Assembly: GCA_029259915.1 (NCBI GenBank)
Contig: JAJDED010000046.1
Coordinates: 1 to 58,299, forward strand
Reading direction: 5' to 3'
From: Planctomycetota bacterium
Lineage (GTDB): Bacteria; Planctomycetota; Planctomycetia; Pirellulales; Lacipirellulaceae
DNA: 58,299 nucleotides
Part shown: positions 16,533-25,235 of the stretch, piece by piece
Layout: every line of letters begins with the position of its first letter
Numbering within the stretch: the first letter of the stretch is position 1
Program-made: the position numbers and the translations under genes
The notes under the pieces: generated by a model
The model's input: only the letters and a program-made list of their open reading frames with translations
What the model was told of the DNA's origin: nothing
Databases searched by the model: none

Positions 16533-16627
16533 AACCACAAAGTCACAAAGACACGAAGAGAATTGAAATTGAGAAATTCGAGTTCCATTCATTCCCTATT
16601 TCTTTGTGTCTTCGTGCCTTCGTGGTT
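16533..16627. repeat. ACCACAAAG...CTTTGTG dispersed inverted repeat
   Basis: The left part AACCACAAAGTCACAAAGAC and the right part CTTTGTGTCTTCGTGCCTTC face each other across about 40 bases. The same sequence family is found at 25117-25200, 38703-38731 and 40730-40758. Confidence 0.8.
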
Positions 16628-16641
16628 CAATCCCCGCATCG

Positions 16642-17412
16642 TTAGCGGCGAATATACAGCCCCGTGGCGTCGACGACCATCATCCCACCTTCGACGATGC
16701 GTGCTGAACCTTGCACAACGACCGTATCATTTTCTGACACTTCAAACAATTGCCGAGCGTCCACACGCAACACGGCACCGTCTTTGTCAAGAAAACGAAC
16801 CATAGCCAACAGTGCCGAGTTGTCGTCGGCATGGGCGGCGCAGAACGAGCATTCTTCGCCGGGGGCGTGGGCATGGCCGTCCGCTTCTAGCTCTGCGACT
16901 GCACCCGGGTCGGCCAGGAAAAACAGGGTTTCGTTCTTGCCGAACGGAAATTCGGGCTGCGCCGCCTCCCACGGGTTGGCCAATCCGCCGATTTGTCCGA
17001 CCATTACCACATCTTGCGGACCAGTCGGTTCGGCTGGTTTTGTATCGTGATGCTCGTGTTCATCATGGTCGTGCCCAGAGTGATCGTCATGGTCGGCGTG
17101 TTCATCGTGATCGTGTTCAGTGTGCTCGTCATGATCTTCCCCATCGTGATCATGTTCGGCATGCTCGTCGTGGTCGTGTGCTTCGTGATCGTGATCATGC
17201 TCTGCGGTTTCGCCGCTGGTGCCCAACAGGGTTTCGCGCACATCGAGCACGGTTTGTACACCGTCGGGCTCTTCAGCCAGCAGCAGCTGAGCCTGGTGCG
17301 AGGCCAAAACTTCCGGCGAAACCGACGGCCCAGAACGTCCACAGCCCAGCCATGAAATAGCAGAAACGGCAATCACAATTGCCAGCGAGTTCGGATGAAT
17401 GACGCGAAACAT
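16642..17412 (-). CDS. Histidine-rich lipoprotein
   Basis: This 256-residue exported protein has a hydrophobic N-terminus ending in SWLGCGRSG, a lipobox with the lipidation Cys near residue 25. Residues about 70-125 are a run of HDHDEH-type repeats, a typical metal (Zn/Ni/Cu) buffering stretch, and a second HAHAPGEECSFCAAHADD site lies near 180-195. The C-terminal part has a VRVDARQLFEV-like OB or beta-strand region. The start ATG at 17412 has AGGAGAGGG upstream and is preferred over 17433. Its pairing with the HMA protein suggests a role in envelope metal handling; direct evidence is lacking. Confidence 0.75.
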   Translation of the reverse strand: MFRVIHPNSLAIVIAVSAISWLGCGRSGPSVSPEVLASHQAQLLLAEEPDGVQTVLDVRETLLGTSGETAEHDHDHEAHDHDEHAEHDHDGEDHDEHTEHDHDEHADHDDHSGHDHDEHEHHDTKPAEPTGPQDVVMVGQIGGLANPWEAAQPEFPFGKNETLFFLADPGAVAELEADGHAHAPGEECSFCAAHADDNSALLAMVRFLDKDGAVLRVDARQLFEVSENDTVVVQGSARIVEGGMMVVDATGLYIRR

Positions 17413-17508
17413 ATCCCTCTCCTCAATGCACACTGATCAAACCCATAGCAGAGCTATTTTTGCCGCCCAGGTCAACGGCGTAAAACGGCGGAGGGCTAAG
17501 AGCGGAGA

Positions 17509-17552
17509 GCTAAGAGCCAGAGGATTTGAAGCCTTCCCCTCTGGCTCTTAGC
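17509..17552. repeat. Hairpin with 15-bp perfect arms
   Basis: The arms GCTAAGAGCCAGAGG (17509-17523) and CCTCTGGCTCTTAGC (17538-17552) form a hairpin with a 14-base loop. The GCCAGAGG core is shared with the hairpin at 57620-57697. Confidence 0.85.
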
Positions 17553-17582
17553 ACTCTGCGCTCGACTCTCAGCAAGCTCACT

Positions 17583-17651
17583 CCGGGTGGCATGCCCTCG
17601 TCCGCGTGGGCATGGAACAAGCGTGCTGAAATGCCGTAAACATGGCCACCC
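17583..17651. repeat. GGGTGGCATG inverted repeat, copy 2
   Basis: This is the second copy of the element at 14829-14924, shorter in the middle, with CCGGGTGGCATGCCCTCGTC at the left edge and CATGGCCACCC at the right. Confidence 0.75.
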
Positions 17652-17726
17652 GCCGATGCGACCTCACGGCTAGCCGGACTTAGGAGGTAGGTGAACTCGC
17701 GAGGATCGAATTCCCTGAAGTTCTGC

Positions 17727-18395
17727 TCACAGACGGCGGCGCACAAAAACGCATGCGCCGGTGCCTAACAGCAAAGCGATCGCACTGGGTTCGGGGATGA
17801 TGACAGGGCCGATGTTAACGGTAAGAGTATCGCCGGGCCAAGTGTAGACGTAGCTGCCGGGCGCCATGTTGAGGCTTGCGAAAGTTTGACCGGCCCACGT
17901 TGAGGTACTCGTCAGCGGCCCCCCTGAATAGCCCCCAGGCACGCCAATGAAGACATTGGTGGCAGAGACTTCAATCCCCGCTATGCCGCCACTCCCGGCG
18001 GTTGCCTGGATCTCGGAAAATGGTAACGGAGCCACGCGCCAGTCGGACGTCCCGGTGGCACCGGGATACGACCATATTTGCTGGTTTATCGCGGCGCCAA
18101 GTCGCAGCCTTGTTAGCAAAGATCCATTATTTGTCGCGGACGAGGGCATATCGTTGAAGCTACTGTTATTAGACAATCCAGCCAAATTCAGGCTTCCACT
18201 CATATTGCCCACCACGTCGCCCGCCCCTTCTGTCATGGTGATGATAAGCGCGGCCTGAGAGGGCTGCGGGCTCAGACCGATGAACAGGAGAGCCACACCG
18301 GCAACAGCCAAAATTCCCAGCCTCATGGTTGCGTTTTTCAAATGGGCTACTCGGTACTTCTGCACTGCTGATGAATAGCTAACAAAAGTTCTCAT
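17727..18395 (-). CDS. PEP-CTERM sorting-domain protein
   Basis: This 222-residue exported protein ends in IPEPSAIALLLGTGACVFVRRRL: the PEP motif, a transmembrane helix and a basic tail, which together form the exosortase-recognised sorting signal. The N-terminus has a signal peptide (LGILAVAGVALLFIGLSP). The middle is rich in Ser, Gly and Thr with no recognised domain. The start ATG at 18395 follows GGGGGAGAAACC, a good ribosome site, so the ATG 21 bases upstream is less likely. No exosortase gene lies in the window. Confidence 0.88.
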   Translation of the reverse strand: MRTFVSYSSAVQKYRVAHLKNATMRLGILAVAGVALLFIGLSPQPSQAALIITMTEGAGDVVGNMSGSLNLAGLSNNSSFNDMPSSATNNGSLLTRLRLGAAINQQIWSYPGATGTSDWRVAPLPFSEIQATAGSGGIAGIEVSATNVFIGVPGGYSGGPLTSTSTWAGQTFASLNMAPGSYVYTWPGDTLTVNIGPVIIPEPSAIALLLGTGACVFVRRRL

Positions 18396-18958
18396 GGTTT
18401 CTCCCCCGTAGATCAAGACTCATTAGATGCAGTTCAATTCAACTTCAATGAAACAATGTAGAGGCTCAGCCGAAATGCAATAAAAAAAAGACGCTAGCGC
18501 GAGTCCTTTACGAGTAAAAAACATGCGCGAACGTCCTTATTGGATGCGGTCTAATTGATTAGCGTTTCCTTAGGTCTTCTCCGGATTCGAGTTAGCGCCC
18601 TACACGCAATGTTGGCCCGATTTCTCCGAAATTGCAAGGAAAAAATGAGTTCTTCTGTGGGCAGTTATTCGCTGGCAATTCAATCTGCGGCCCAGCAATC
18701 GGCGTAAGTCACAATTGGTGAATTCCTTACAGCGAAGCCGGAGCCTTTTGCCCCACGGATTGAGAAGCACAAAAAAGCTTAAAAGCCCCGGTGAATCAGG
18801 CCCCCCGAGAAATTTTCCAGGATTTGCCAAGATGGCCCCGCCTGTGGCGAAATGCTCTTAAGAAGGCCCCAGGTGGGGCGGAATCACAGCCCAGGAAGCC
18901 CGAATTCTCACTCCCTCGGCGACAGCCGGGGACAGTCCTTTTGTGGAGGTAATCGATC
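18396..18958. other. Intergenic region of about 560 bases
   Basis: This region separates the divergent PEP-CTERM gene and the signalling block. It includes an A-run with GACGCTAGCGCGAGTC near 18490-18510 and no supported gene. Both promoters should be here. Confidence 0.4.
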
Positions 18959-19774
18959 ATGTTTAAGAAACTTTTTGTCACAGCCCTGGCAGTTGCAGTT
19001 GTGGGCGGAATGCTGTTTGGCAGCAACGCGCTAAGCTATTTGAGCACGTCGTGCGAACGGGTCTCCGAATCGGTGGAGAACAGCGTGCCGATTGAATTTC
19101 AGATCGATCGGGCGCGGAAGATGGTTCGCGATTTGGAGCCGGAAATTCGCCGCTCGATGCATGTGATTGCCAAAGAAGAAGTCGAGGTCGAACAACTCGA
19201 TAAGCGCATCGAAGTTTCCGACAACAAGGCAACCAAGGAAAAAACGGACATCATGCGTTTGCAGGCCGATTTGCAAACCGGCAAAAGCGTCTTCCGCTAC
19301 GCGGGCAACCGCTACACAGTCGGTGAGGTAAGACAAGACCTGTCGCGTCGGTTCGTACGTTACAAGACGTCGGACGCCACGCTTGGCAGCTTGCGCGACA
19401 TGCGCGATGCACGTCAGCGAAATCTGGAAGCAGCTCGGCAAAAGCTGGCCACGATGATGAGCGCCCAGCGGCAATTGTTGGTGGAAGTCGAAAATCTGGA
19501 AGCCAAGCTGAAACTCGTCGAAGTGGCACAAGCTTCGAGCGATCTGCAGTTGGACGATAGCCAACTCGCGCGGGCCAAGGGCCTGATGGCAGACATCCGT
19601 GCCCGGCTCGACGTAGCCGCCAAGTTGGCGAACGCCGACACCAGCTTCCAGGATGAGATCCCCTTGGACGCTCCGGCGCCCGACGACATCACCGACCAGG
19701 TTGCCGAGTACTTCGGCGTTGAACTGCCAGGCGATTCAACCATCGCCGTAGCAAAGTATGTCGAAGAGAAGTGA
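18959..19774 (+). CDS. Membrane-anchored coiled-coil protein
   Basis: This 271-residue protein has one N-terminal membrane segment (FVTALAVAVVGGMLFGSNAL). Long charged helices with heptad character follow, at about residues 45-115 and 145-205, and an acidic C-terminus (APAPDDITDQVAEYFGVEL). No catalytic motif is visible. The start is supported by GGAGGT (18945-18950) eight bases before the ATG. It is the first gene of a plus-strand run that continues with FHA and Ser/Thr kinase genes, so it may be an envelope-spanning sensor or scaffold for them. That role is inference; no named family is recognised. Confidence 0.8.
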   Translation: MFKKLFVTALAVAVVGGMLFGSNALSYLSTSCERVSESVENSVPIEFQIDRARKMVRDLEPEIRRSMHVIAKEEVEVEQLDKRIEVSDNKATKEKTDIMRLQADLQTGKSVFRYAGNRYTVGEVRQDLSRRFVRYKTSDATLGSLRDMRDARQRNLEAARQKLATMMSAQRQLLVEVENLEAKLKLVEVAQASSDLQLDDSQLARAKGLMADIRARLDVAAKLANADTSFQDEIPLDAPAPDDITDQVAEYFGVELPGDSTIAVAKYVEEK

Positions 19775-19782
19775 TTGGACGT

Positions 19783-19866
19783 GTAGCCCCCGGCTCCGCC
19801 GGGGGATCGTGTACGGGCAAAATTCTAATTTCGTTTCCCAAATCCCCCGGCAGAGCCGGGGGCTAT
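19783..19866. repeat. GC-rich dispersed palindromic repeat, second copy
   Basis: GTAGCCCCCGGCTCCGCCGG at the left faces CCCCCGGCAGAGCCGGGGGC at the right, the same unit as at 7061-7140. It lies between the coiled-coil and FHA genes. Confidence 0.85.
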
Positions 19867-19879
19867 GGAGAGATTTCTG

Positions 19880-21313
19880 ATGTTTCCCAAGTGGCGTATG
19901 AAAATTCTAGATGCCCGACGGGCCTACGACGAAGGCCGTTGGGACGAGGCCAGCGCGTTGTTGCGACGCGAGTCGGTCCGCGAATTTCTGCCGGCGAAGC
20001 AACTCTCGCAAGAGGTCGCTTCGCAATTGGTCGACCGAGCCGGGAAGCGGCTCGAAATAGGCGAAACCGTCGCCGGTTGGGACGATTTGCATCAGGCCTC
20101 CCGGTTGGGAGGAAATGATCAGCAGGTCGCCGAACTGCGGCAAGCGTATGCCCACAACAGCATGGAGCAAATCAAGCAATTTCTTGTTCGTGGAGAGACT
20201 TCCATGGCTAGCCAGCAAGTCAGAAAACTCGAACAGCGACGCTTGGGCGGCGAGCAACGTCGGACATGGAAGCTGATAGTGCATCTGATCTCGCGAGCCA
20301 AAGAATTGGCCCAACGTGGCGAGACGACTGCCGCTGTCGATTTGCTCGAACGGGCCAGGACACTGCTGCACGAAAACGAAGTTGAACTTGCCGAGCAAAT
20401 CGCCGACCGTCAGTCGATCCTCCATCAGCATGCAGAAAAAATCTGCATTCTGACTCCCCAACTCCACGAGGCACTCGGCGAGCAAGATTGGACCAAGGTT
20501 CTCTCATTGGCCGAGGCTCTGCTAGAATTGGCCCCGGAGCACTCCGCCGCACGACGAGCGCGACGGCGTGCTTGGAAAGCGGTTGGCATGGACGCCACCC
20601 GCTCTGGTTTGCGAAAAAATGTACCCGCGTCTGCCCACCTGGATTGTGAACTGAACAACCTGGCAGCGACCACAACGGGCCGAGCAGCTTGCAGTGCGAA
20701 AGAAGATACAATGACGAGCAAGCGACAATCTGGCAGGCGACTGGTTGCCTGGATCGACGGCGTGGGGGCGTACCTCATTTGTATGGGCGATGAAGTGATC
20801 TTGGGGCAACCAGCCGGCCCACCACAAGTCGACATTCCGATCCTTGCCGATCTTTCGCGCCGGCATGCTTCGCTCCGCCGCGAAGGCGAAGCCTACGTGT
20901 TGACGCCGATTCACCGAGTAAGTGTCGACGGCCAACAACTGGCCGGCCCCACGGCGCTGACTCACGATTGCACAATCACGCTGGGCGACACGGTTCGCCT
21001 GAAGTTTCGCAAACCGCATGCCTTGAGCGCGACTGCAGTGTTGACGGTCGAGTCTCACCACAAAACCGAGCCGGCGGTCGACGGCATCGTGCTGATGTCC
21101 GAAAGCTGTATCCTCGGCTCCCAGCCGCACAGCCATATTCGTTGCCGCGACTGGGAGGAGGAATTGGTGTTGTTCCGCCGCGGCGAGTCGCTGCAAATGC
21201 GTACAGATGCTGAAATAGAGATCGACGGCCTTCCCGCCGATTCCGACTCGATTGTGAGCGGGAATTGCCGTCTGGAATCAGAAAATTTTGCCATGAGCTT
21301 CGAGGACCTCTGA
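19880..21313 (+). CDS. FHA-domain protein with N-terminal helical repeats
   Basis: This 477-residue protein has two parts. Residues about 1-240 are alpha-helical repeats of TPR-like character (ALLRRESVREF, AVDLLERARTLLHENEVELA, VLSLAEALLELAPEHSAARRA). Residues about 290-400 form an FHA-like domain: VILGQ, DIPILADLSRRHASLRREGE (the G-R...S-x-x-H phosphothreonine-binding pattern is partly kept as LSRRHASL), and VSVDGQQLAG. A final beta-rich segment follows. FHA domains read Thr-phosphorylated proteins, so it is the likely partner of the Ser/Thr kinase gene that starts 84 bases downstream. The start ATG 19880 has GGAG ten bases upstream; ATG 19865 lies in the repeat. Confidence 0.82.
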   Translation: MFPKWRMKILDARRAYDEGRWDEASALLRRESVREFLPAKQLSQEVASQLVDRAGKRLEIGETVAGWDDLHQASRLGGNDQQVAELRQAYAHNSMEQIKQFLVRGETSMASQQVRKLEQRRLGGEQRRTWKLIVHLISRAKELAQRGETTAAVDLLERARTLLHENEVELAEQIADRQSILHQHAEKICILTPQLHEALGEQDWTKVLSLAEALLELAPEHSAARRARRRAWKAVGMDATRSGLRKNVPASAHLDCELNNLAATTTGRAACSAKEDTMTSKRQSGRRLVAWIDGVGAYLICMGDEVILGQPAGPPQVDIPILADLSRRHASLRREGEAYVLTPIHRVSVDGQQLAGPTALTHDCTITLGDTVRLKFRKPHALSATAVLTVESHHKTEPAVDGIVLMSESCILGSQPHSHIRCRDWEEELVLFRRGESLQMRTDAEIEIDGLPADSDSIVSGNCRLESENFAMSFEDL

Positions 21314-21397
21314 AAACATTGGTTCGAACAAGATACAATAATCAAGAGATAAATAATTAGGACCCTTCCGGTGTTATTACAAGAAACAGAAATTGCG

Positions 21398-23404
21398 ATG
21401 AACCTTCCCACCGCCGAGTTTGATCCCAATGATCGACCGAAGGCGGCAATGCGCTACACTTACCCCAGCGGTTCGAAGCCGTTGGAGGGGTACACGATCA
21501 AGCGTGGCGTGGGCCGCGGCGGATTTGGCGAAGTCTATTTCTCGGTGAGCGATGCTGGCAAGGAAGTCGCGCTAAAACTGATCCGGCGCAATTTGGATGT
21601 CGAAGTCCGCGGGGTTACGCATTGCTTGAATCTCAAACACCCGAATCTGATTGCACTCTACGATATTCGTACCGACGAGCATGACGACCGTTGGGTGGTG
21701 ATGGAATATGTCTCGGGCGAATCGCTCGAAGACGCGATCGATCGTCATCCCCACGGGATGCCGAAGGAATTGGCGCTACAGTGGTTCGCGGGCATTGCTG
21801 GCGGTGTGGCTTATCTCCACGATCATGGCATCGTGCATCGGGACTTGAAGCCGGGAAACATTTTCCTGGACGAAAGCACGGTGAAAATTGGTGACTACGG
21901 ACTCTCGAAGTTTATTTCGTGTAGTCGACGGAGCGGTCAGACCGAAAGCGTTGGGACCGTTCACTACATGGCCCCCGAGATAGCCAACGGTCGCTACGGC
22001 AAAGAGATCGACACCTACGCGCTCGGAATCATTCTATACGAAATGCTGACCGGTCACGTGCCGTTCGAGGGCGAGAGTGTGGGCGAAGTGTTGATGAAAC
22101 ATCTCACCGCGGAGCCCGATCTCAGCGCGCTCGAAGAACCTTATCTAGGCTTGGTGCAACGGGCGATGGCCAAGGACCCCGACACACGTTTTAAGAGCGT
22201 GGCGGAAATGATTCGGTTGCTTCCCGAGTCGGCGGCGACCGGTGTTCCCCCGTCAACATCCGCGGCACACGGAAAAAATCATCAGGAGCATGTGACCGCT
22301 GCGCCCGCTCCGCCAGTGCAAAATAGCGACGAAGAGCCGATCCTTGCCAGCCTGCGCAGCGGTTGGCATGAATTGCAAGAGAGCTTCCGCAATAGCGAGA
22401 TGCACCCGCTGTTAAAATCGGTCATTGGTTTCGCGATTGTGATTGCCCTGGTGTCGACGTCGCCCGAATGGTTGCCGATGTTCGTCACGGTTGGTTTTTG
22501 TTACCTGGTTTATCGGGCGATTCGTTCGATCGTGGTGCCGTCGAACCCGGCGACTGCTAAAAGAGAAATAGGATCTGCCGGTAAATTTCAAGTTGCCTCG
22601 CTTTCCCCCGGCCAGGAAGAGCGTGCCTACCGGCAAACGGTCGAGCTGCCCCCGCAAGGTAAACATGGATTCCGAAAAAATCGGCGACTGCGCCACAGTT
22701 GGCGGCAGAAGCTCAACGAGCATTTGTCCACGAGGCCGCTGCGCGAGCGGATCGCCGAAATTTTGGGCGGCATGCTCGTGGCCGCGGCGGTGGCTGCCAT
22801 TGCTTCGCTGCTGGTTTGCTTGATCGCCACCGGCCAAATGCGATGGGAGTTGTATGCCTGGATGACGCTGACCACCACGCTTGCCAGTTGGGCGATCATG
22901 GTCCCTGGCAAGTTGGCGGAAGGGAAGGTCGAAGACCAGGCGCCGCTCCGATTCACCCAGCTAGTGATGGGAGCCTTCGTCGGATTGTTGGCATGGAGCT
23001 TAGCCGACACACTGCTGCTCGCTTTGCCTGTTTGGAACGATTTGGCTGTCGCGCCTTGGAATAGCGTGATGGATGGTTCCTTGGGGCTGACCCAAAACAA
23101 GGGTTTGGTCGAGAGTTTCAGTAGCGGTGCGCTTCGGTTGTCGCTCCCGGTTTACGTTGCCTATTTCGCGTTTCTGTTTGTGATTCTCGCTTGGTGGCGT
23201 CAAGCGGAAGTGTCGCGATCCAGCCGCGTGAGCCTGTGGTCGATCACCTGGTGCGGCTTGGTGGCGTGGATGCTGCACTTTGTATGGTGGTTCCCACAAC
23301 CGATCGGTTTGCTGGTCGCCGTGGTCATGGCATTTACGATTCAACTTTCCAGCCCCTGGATGCCCCCCAGTCAGCGCCGCGCACTCGCGGAAACGGAGGT
23401 GTAG
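21398..23404 (+). CDS. Membrane Ser/Thr protein kinase
   Basis: This 668-residue Hanks-type kinase has the glycine loop GRGGFGEVYF (about residue 37), the catalytic Lys in VALKLIRR, IVHRDLKPGNIFLD (catalytic Asp near 147), DYG in place of DFG (about 165), the activation loop to YMAPEIA, and DTYALGIILYEMLTG. All key residues for activity are present. A linker and about eight hydrophobic helices follow (about 340-375, 468-505, 525-550, 575-650). The kinase domain is therefore tied to an integral membrane domain of unknown function. ATG 21398 is preferred over GTG 21371. It is flanked by the FHA gene and another membrane gene in the same orientation. Confidence 0.92.
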   Translation: MNLPTAEFDPNDRPKAAMRYTYPSGSKPLEGYTIKRGVGRGGFGEVYFSVSDAGKEVALKLIRRNLDVEVRGVTHCLNLKHPNLIALYDIRTDEHDDRWVVMEYVSGESLEDAIDRHPHGMPKELALQWFAGIAGGVAYLHDHGIVHRDLKPGNIFLDESTVKIGDYGLSKFISCSRRSGQTESVGTVHYMAPEIANGRYGKEIDTYALGIILYEMLTGHVPFEGESVGEVLMKHLTAEPDLSALEEPYLGLVQRAMAKDPDTRFKSVAEMIRLLPESAATGVPPSTSAAHGKNHQEHVTAAPAPPVQNSDEEPILASLRSGWHELQESFRNSEMHPLLKSVIGFAIVIALVSTSPEWLPMFVTVGFCYLVYRAIRSIVVPSNPATAKREIGSAGKFQVASLSPGQEERAYRQTVELPPQGKHGFRKNRRLRHSWRQKLNEHLSTRPLRERIAEILGGMLVAAAVAAIASLLVCLIATGQMRWELYAWMTLTTTLASWAIMVPGKLAEGKVEDQAPLRFTQLVMGAFVGLLAWSLADTLLLALPVWNDLAVAPWNSVMDGSLGLTQNKGLVESFSSGALRLSLPVYVAYFAFLFVILAWWRQAEVSRSSRVSLWSITWCGLVAWMLHFVWWFPQPIGLLVAVVMAFTIQLSSPWMPPSQRRALAETEV

Positions 23405-23408
23405 CGCG

Positions 23409-24305
23409 ATGCGATGCCCTCAAAGATTTTCCTGTGCTAAGCAGACTCGCCACGGCGATGTGTTTACTTTTGTCTGCGGCGCGTTGGTTTTGATGGGCGT
23501 GCTGTTTCTTTTGTTTTTAATACCAGCCGGTATTTATAATCGAGTTATGATCGCCCGCAAGGAAGCAAGAGAGCAGCGTCAGAATCAAGTGGCATCCGAA
23601 ATTCTAGGAACACAAAATGATTCGTCGCGGACATCCCCAGTCGTTACCAACGAGAAACTGTGGAATCGCCTGACCGAAGCGCGCATTAACCTTGAATCCG
23701 ATAACACTGAGAGTCCTGCTGGCGACACGTCGGGCGAGAGTGAAGCGACTAGCGAATCTGAAAATGACCCTCGTCCCGATTGGATCGACAAACCTCCCAA
23801 GCGGGTTGGCAACGTCTATCGCACTGTGGTCCGCTCGGATCCGTTTAGTTCGGAGGATGAATGTTACGCGCAGCTCGAAAAACGGTTTCTCCCAGAAGTG
23901 ACAAAACAGCTCAGGCGAATCGTCCCCTACGATCAGCAAGCTCTGGTCGACACCAATTCGTTGGCCGGGGTAGGCATCTCGCTGAGTACCATCATGAAGG
24001 ACATCTGCCGGGAGAGTTACACCGAAACCCTCGATAGCTCGGTCGGCGAAATGAAGAAAGTCCACGTCCTGATGGAGTTTACTCCCGCGGTCGAAAAGCA
24101 CTTGCAGCAGGAGTGGAACTCTTATCAACGTCGATTTCGGCTCGGGAACGTCGCCGGCCTGGCTGCTATTGTGCTGTTTGCCGTGGCAATTGCCTATGGA
24201 CTGCTCCAGCTCGATACCTGGAGCCGCGGCTATTACACCAAGCGGTTGCTCTTCGGCGTCCCTGCGGTGATAATCGCGATTGTCGCTGTGCTGAGGCTGT
24301 TTTAG
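23409..24305 (+). CDS. Hypothetical membrane protein
   Basis: This 298-residue protein has one N-terminal membrane helix (ALVLMGVLFLLFLIPAGIY), an acidic Ser/Glu-rich linker (about residues 75-120) and a conserved-looking soluble part (PPKRVGNVYRTVVRSDPFSS, QLEKRFLPEV, VHVLMEFTP). Two C-terminal membrane helices follow (about 240-262 and 275-295). I do not recognise the family. It begins four bases after the kinase stop, so it is co-transcribed with the kinase and could be its membrane substrate or regulator. Confidence 0.75.
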   Translation: MRCPQRFSCAKQTRHGDVFTFVCGALVLMGVLFLLFLIPAGIYNRVMIARKEAREQRQNQVASEILGTQNDSSRTSPVVTNEKLWNRLTEARINLESDNTESPAGDTSGESEATSESENDPRPDWIDKPPKRVGNVYRTVVRSDPFSSEDECYAQLEKRFLPEVTKQLRRIVPYDQQALVDTNSLAGVGISLSTIMKDICRESYTETLDSSVGEMKKVHVLMEFTPAVEKHLQQEWNSYQRRFRLGNVAGLAAIVLFAVAIAYGLLQLDTWSRGYYTKRLLFGVPAVIIAIVAVLRLF

Positions 24306-24306
24306 C

Positions 24307-24412
24307 ACATGTCTAAAAGTGATGAAGTGATTCCTTATTAGCCGCTGGCGGAAGCCTGCGGTCCCACCGGCTACCGCCGGGGGCTAGGATGTTTTAAGTT
24401 CTTTAGACATGT
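24307..24412. repeat. 106-bp element with 11-bp terminal inverted repeats
   Basis: ACATGTCTAAA at 24307-24317 and TTTAGACATGT at 24402-24412 are perfect reverse complements. Inside is the TAGCC-GGCGGAAGCC palindromic unit (24339-24386), related to copies at 8698 and 51373. The size and structure resemble a miniature inverted-repeat element. Confidence 0.75.
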
Positions 24413-24454
24413 ATTGGTACAAGAATCGCTAATTCCGCAATCCGAATTCGTTTC

Positions 24455-25096
24455 ATGTCCTCCGCTTCCAATCCCGATTCGCTGCTGGTCGAAGACATTC
24501 GTCGTGGGAAGCCCGACGCGTGGAACCAGCTGATTGCGCAGTACGAGGGTCGTCTGCTGTCGTTCGTGCAAAGTCGGCTTCGGCGTCGGGCGGCGAGCGA
24601 AGACGTGGTGCAAGAAACGTTTATTGGGTTCCTTTCCAGTTTGCCGAATTACGATGTGCGCCGACCGCTGGAAAGCTGGTTGTTTACGATCGCTGCGCAC
24701 AAGCTAACCGACTATTTACGTCGCGAGGGTCGCCGCCCCGCGATACCCTTTTCCACCGGCGACGATTCCAGCGGGGCCTGGGAACCGGCAGGCGATGCTC
24801 GCGGTGCCAGCAGCATCGCCCGGAGCGGAGAACGGCATACCCTGGAAGATCAGGCCGTGGCCGATGGAATGCGGCAGCAGATCGCACGTTGGCGCGAGCA
24901 GGGCGATTGGCAGAAAATCCGCTGCATGGAACTGCTGTTTGTCGTCGGCAAAGGAAATAAGGAGGTTTCCCAATTGCTCGACTTGAGCGAGCAGCAGGTG
25001 GCCAATTTCAAATTCGATTTTCTCGAACGGCTGCGAAAAATCGTGCGTGCCGCCCGGCTTAACGAAGACGTGTTTCCTGAGTTGCATGATTCCTAA
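24455..25096 (+). CDS. ECF-type RNA polymerase sigma factor
   Basis: This 213-residue sigma-70 family protein has region 2 at WNQLIAQYEGRLLSFV, the -10 recognition helix EDVVQETFIGFLSSLPNYD, RPLESWLFTIAAHKLTDYLR, and a region 4-like helix-turn-helix ELLFVVGKGNKEVSQLLDLSE with QQVANFKFDFLERLRK. The linker between regions 2 and 4 is long (about 60 residues), as in several planctomycete ECF groups. It follows the kinase/FHA genes and precedes a small acidic protein that could be its regulator. ECF factors redirect RNA polymerase in response to envelope or other stress; the signal here is unknown. Confidence 0.9.
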   Translation: MSSASNPDSLLVEDIRRGKPDAWNQLIAQYEGRLLSFVQSRLRRRAASEDVVQETFIGFLSSLPNYDVRRPLESWLFTIAAHKLTDYLRREGRRPAIPFSTGDDSSGAWEPAGDARGASSIARSGERHTLEDQAVADGMRQQIARWREQGDWQKIRCMELLFVVGKGNKEVSQLLDLSEQQVANFKFDFLERLRKIVRAARLNEDVFPELHDS

Positions 25097-25116
25097 TACT
25101 ACAACACCATGTTCAT

Positions 25117-25200
25117 TGAACCACAACGACACAACGAGCACGACGTAAAAACTGCGAGGCAGGTCCATTTCGTTGTGTCCGTGGTGCCGTCGTGGTCCAA
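25117..25200. repeat. Degenerate ACCACAA-type inverted repeat
   Basis: GAACCACAACGACACAACGA at the left faces CGTTGTGTCCGTGGTGCCGT at the right. This is the same family as at 16533-16627, and it lies between the sigma factor and the next gene. Confidence 0.7.
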
Positions 25201-25235
25201 CCCACGCTGTAATACTTAAATTGCATAAAAATTGC

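Noticed and set aside
18600..19026. Minus-strand frames upstream of the coiled-coil gene
   Set aside because: No motif or ribosome site; likely chance frames in intergenic DNA.
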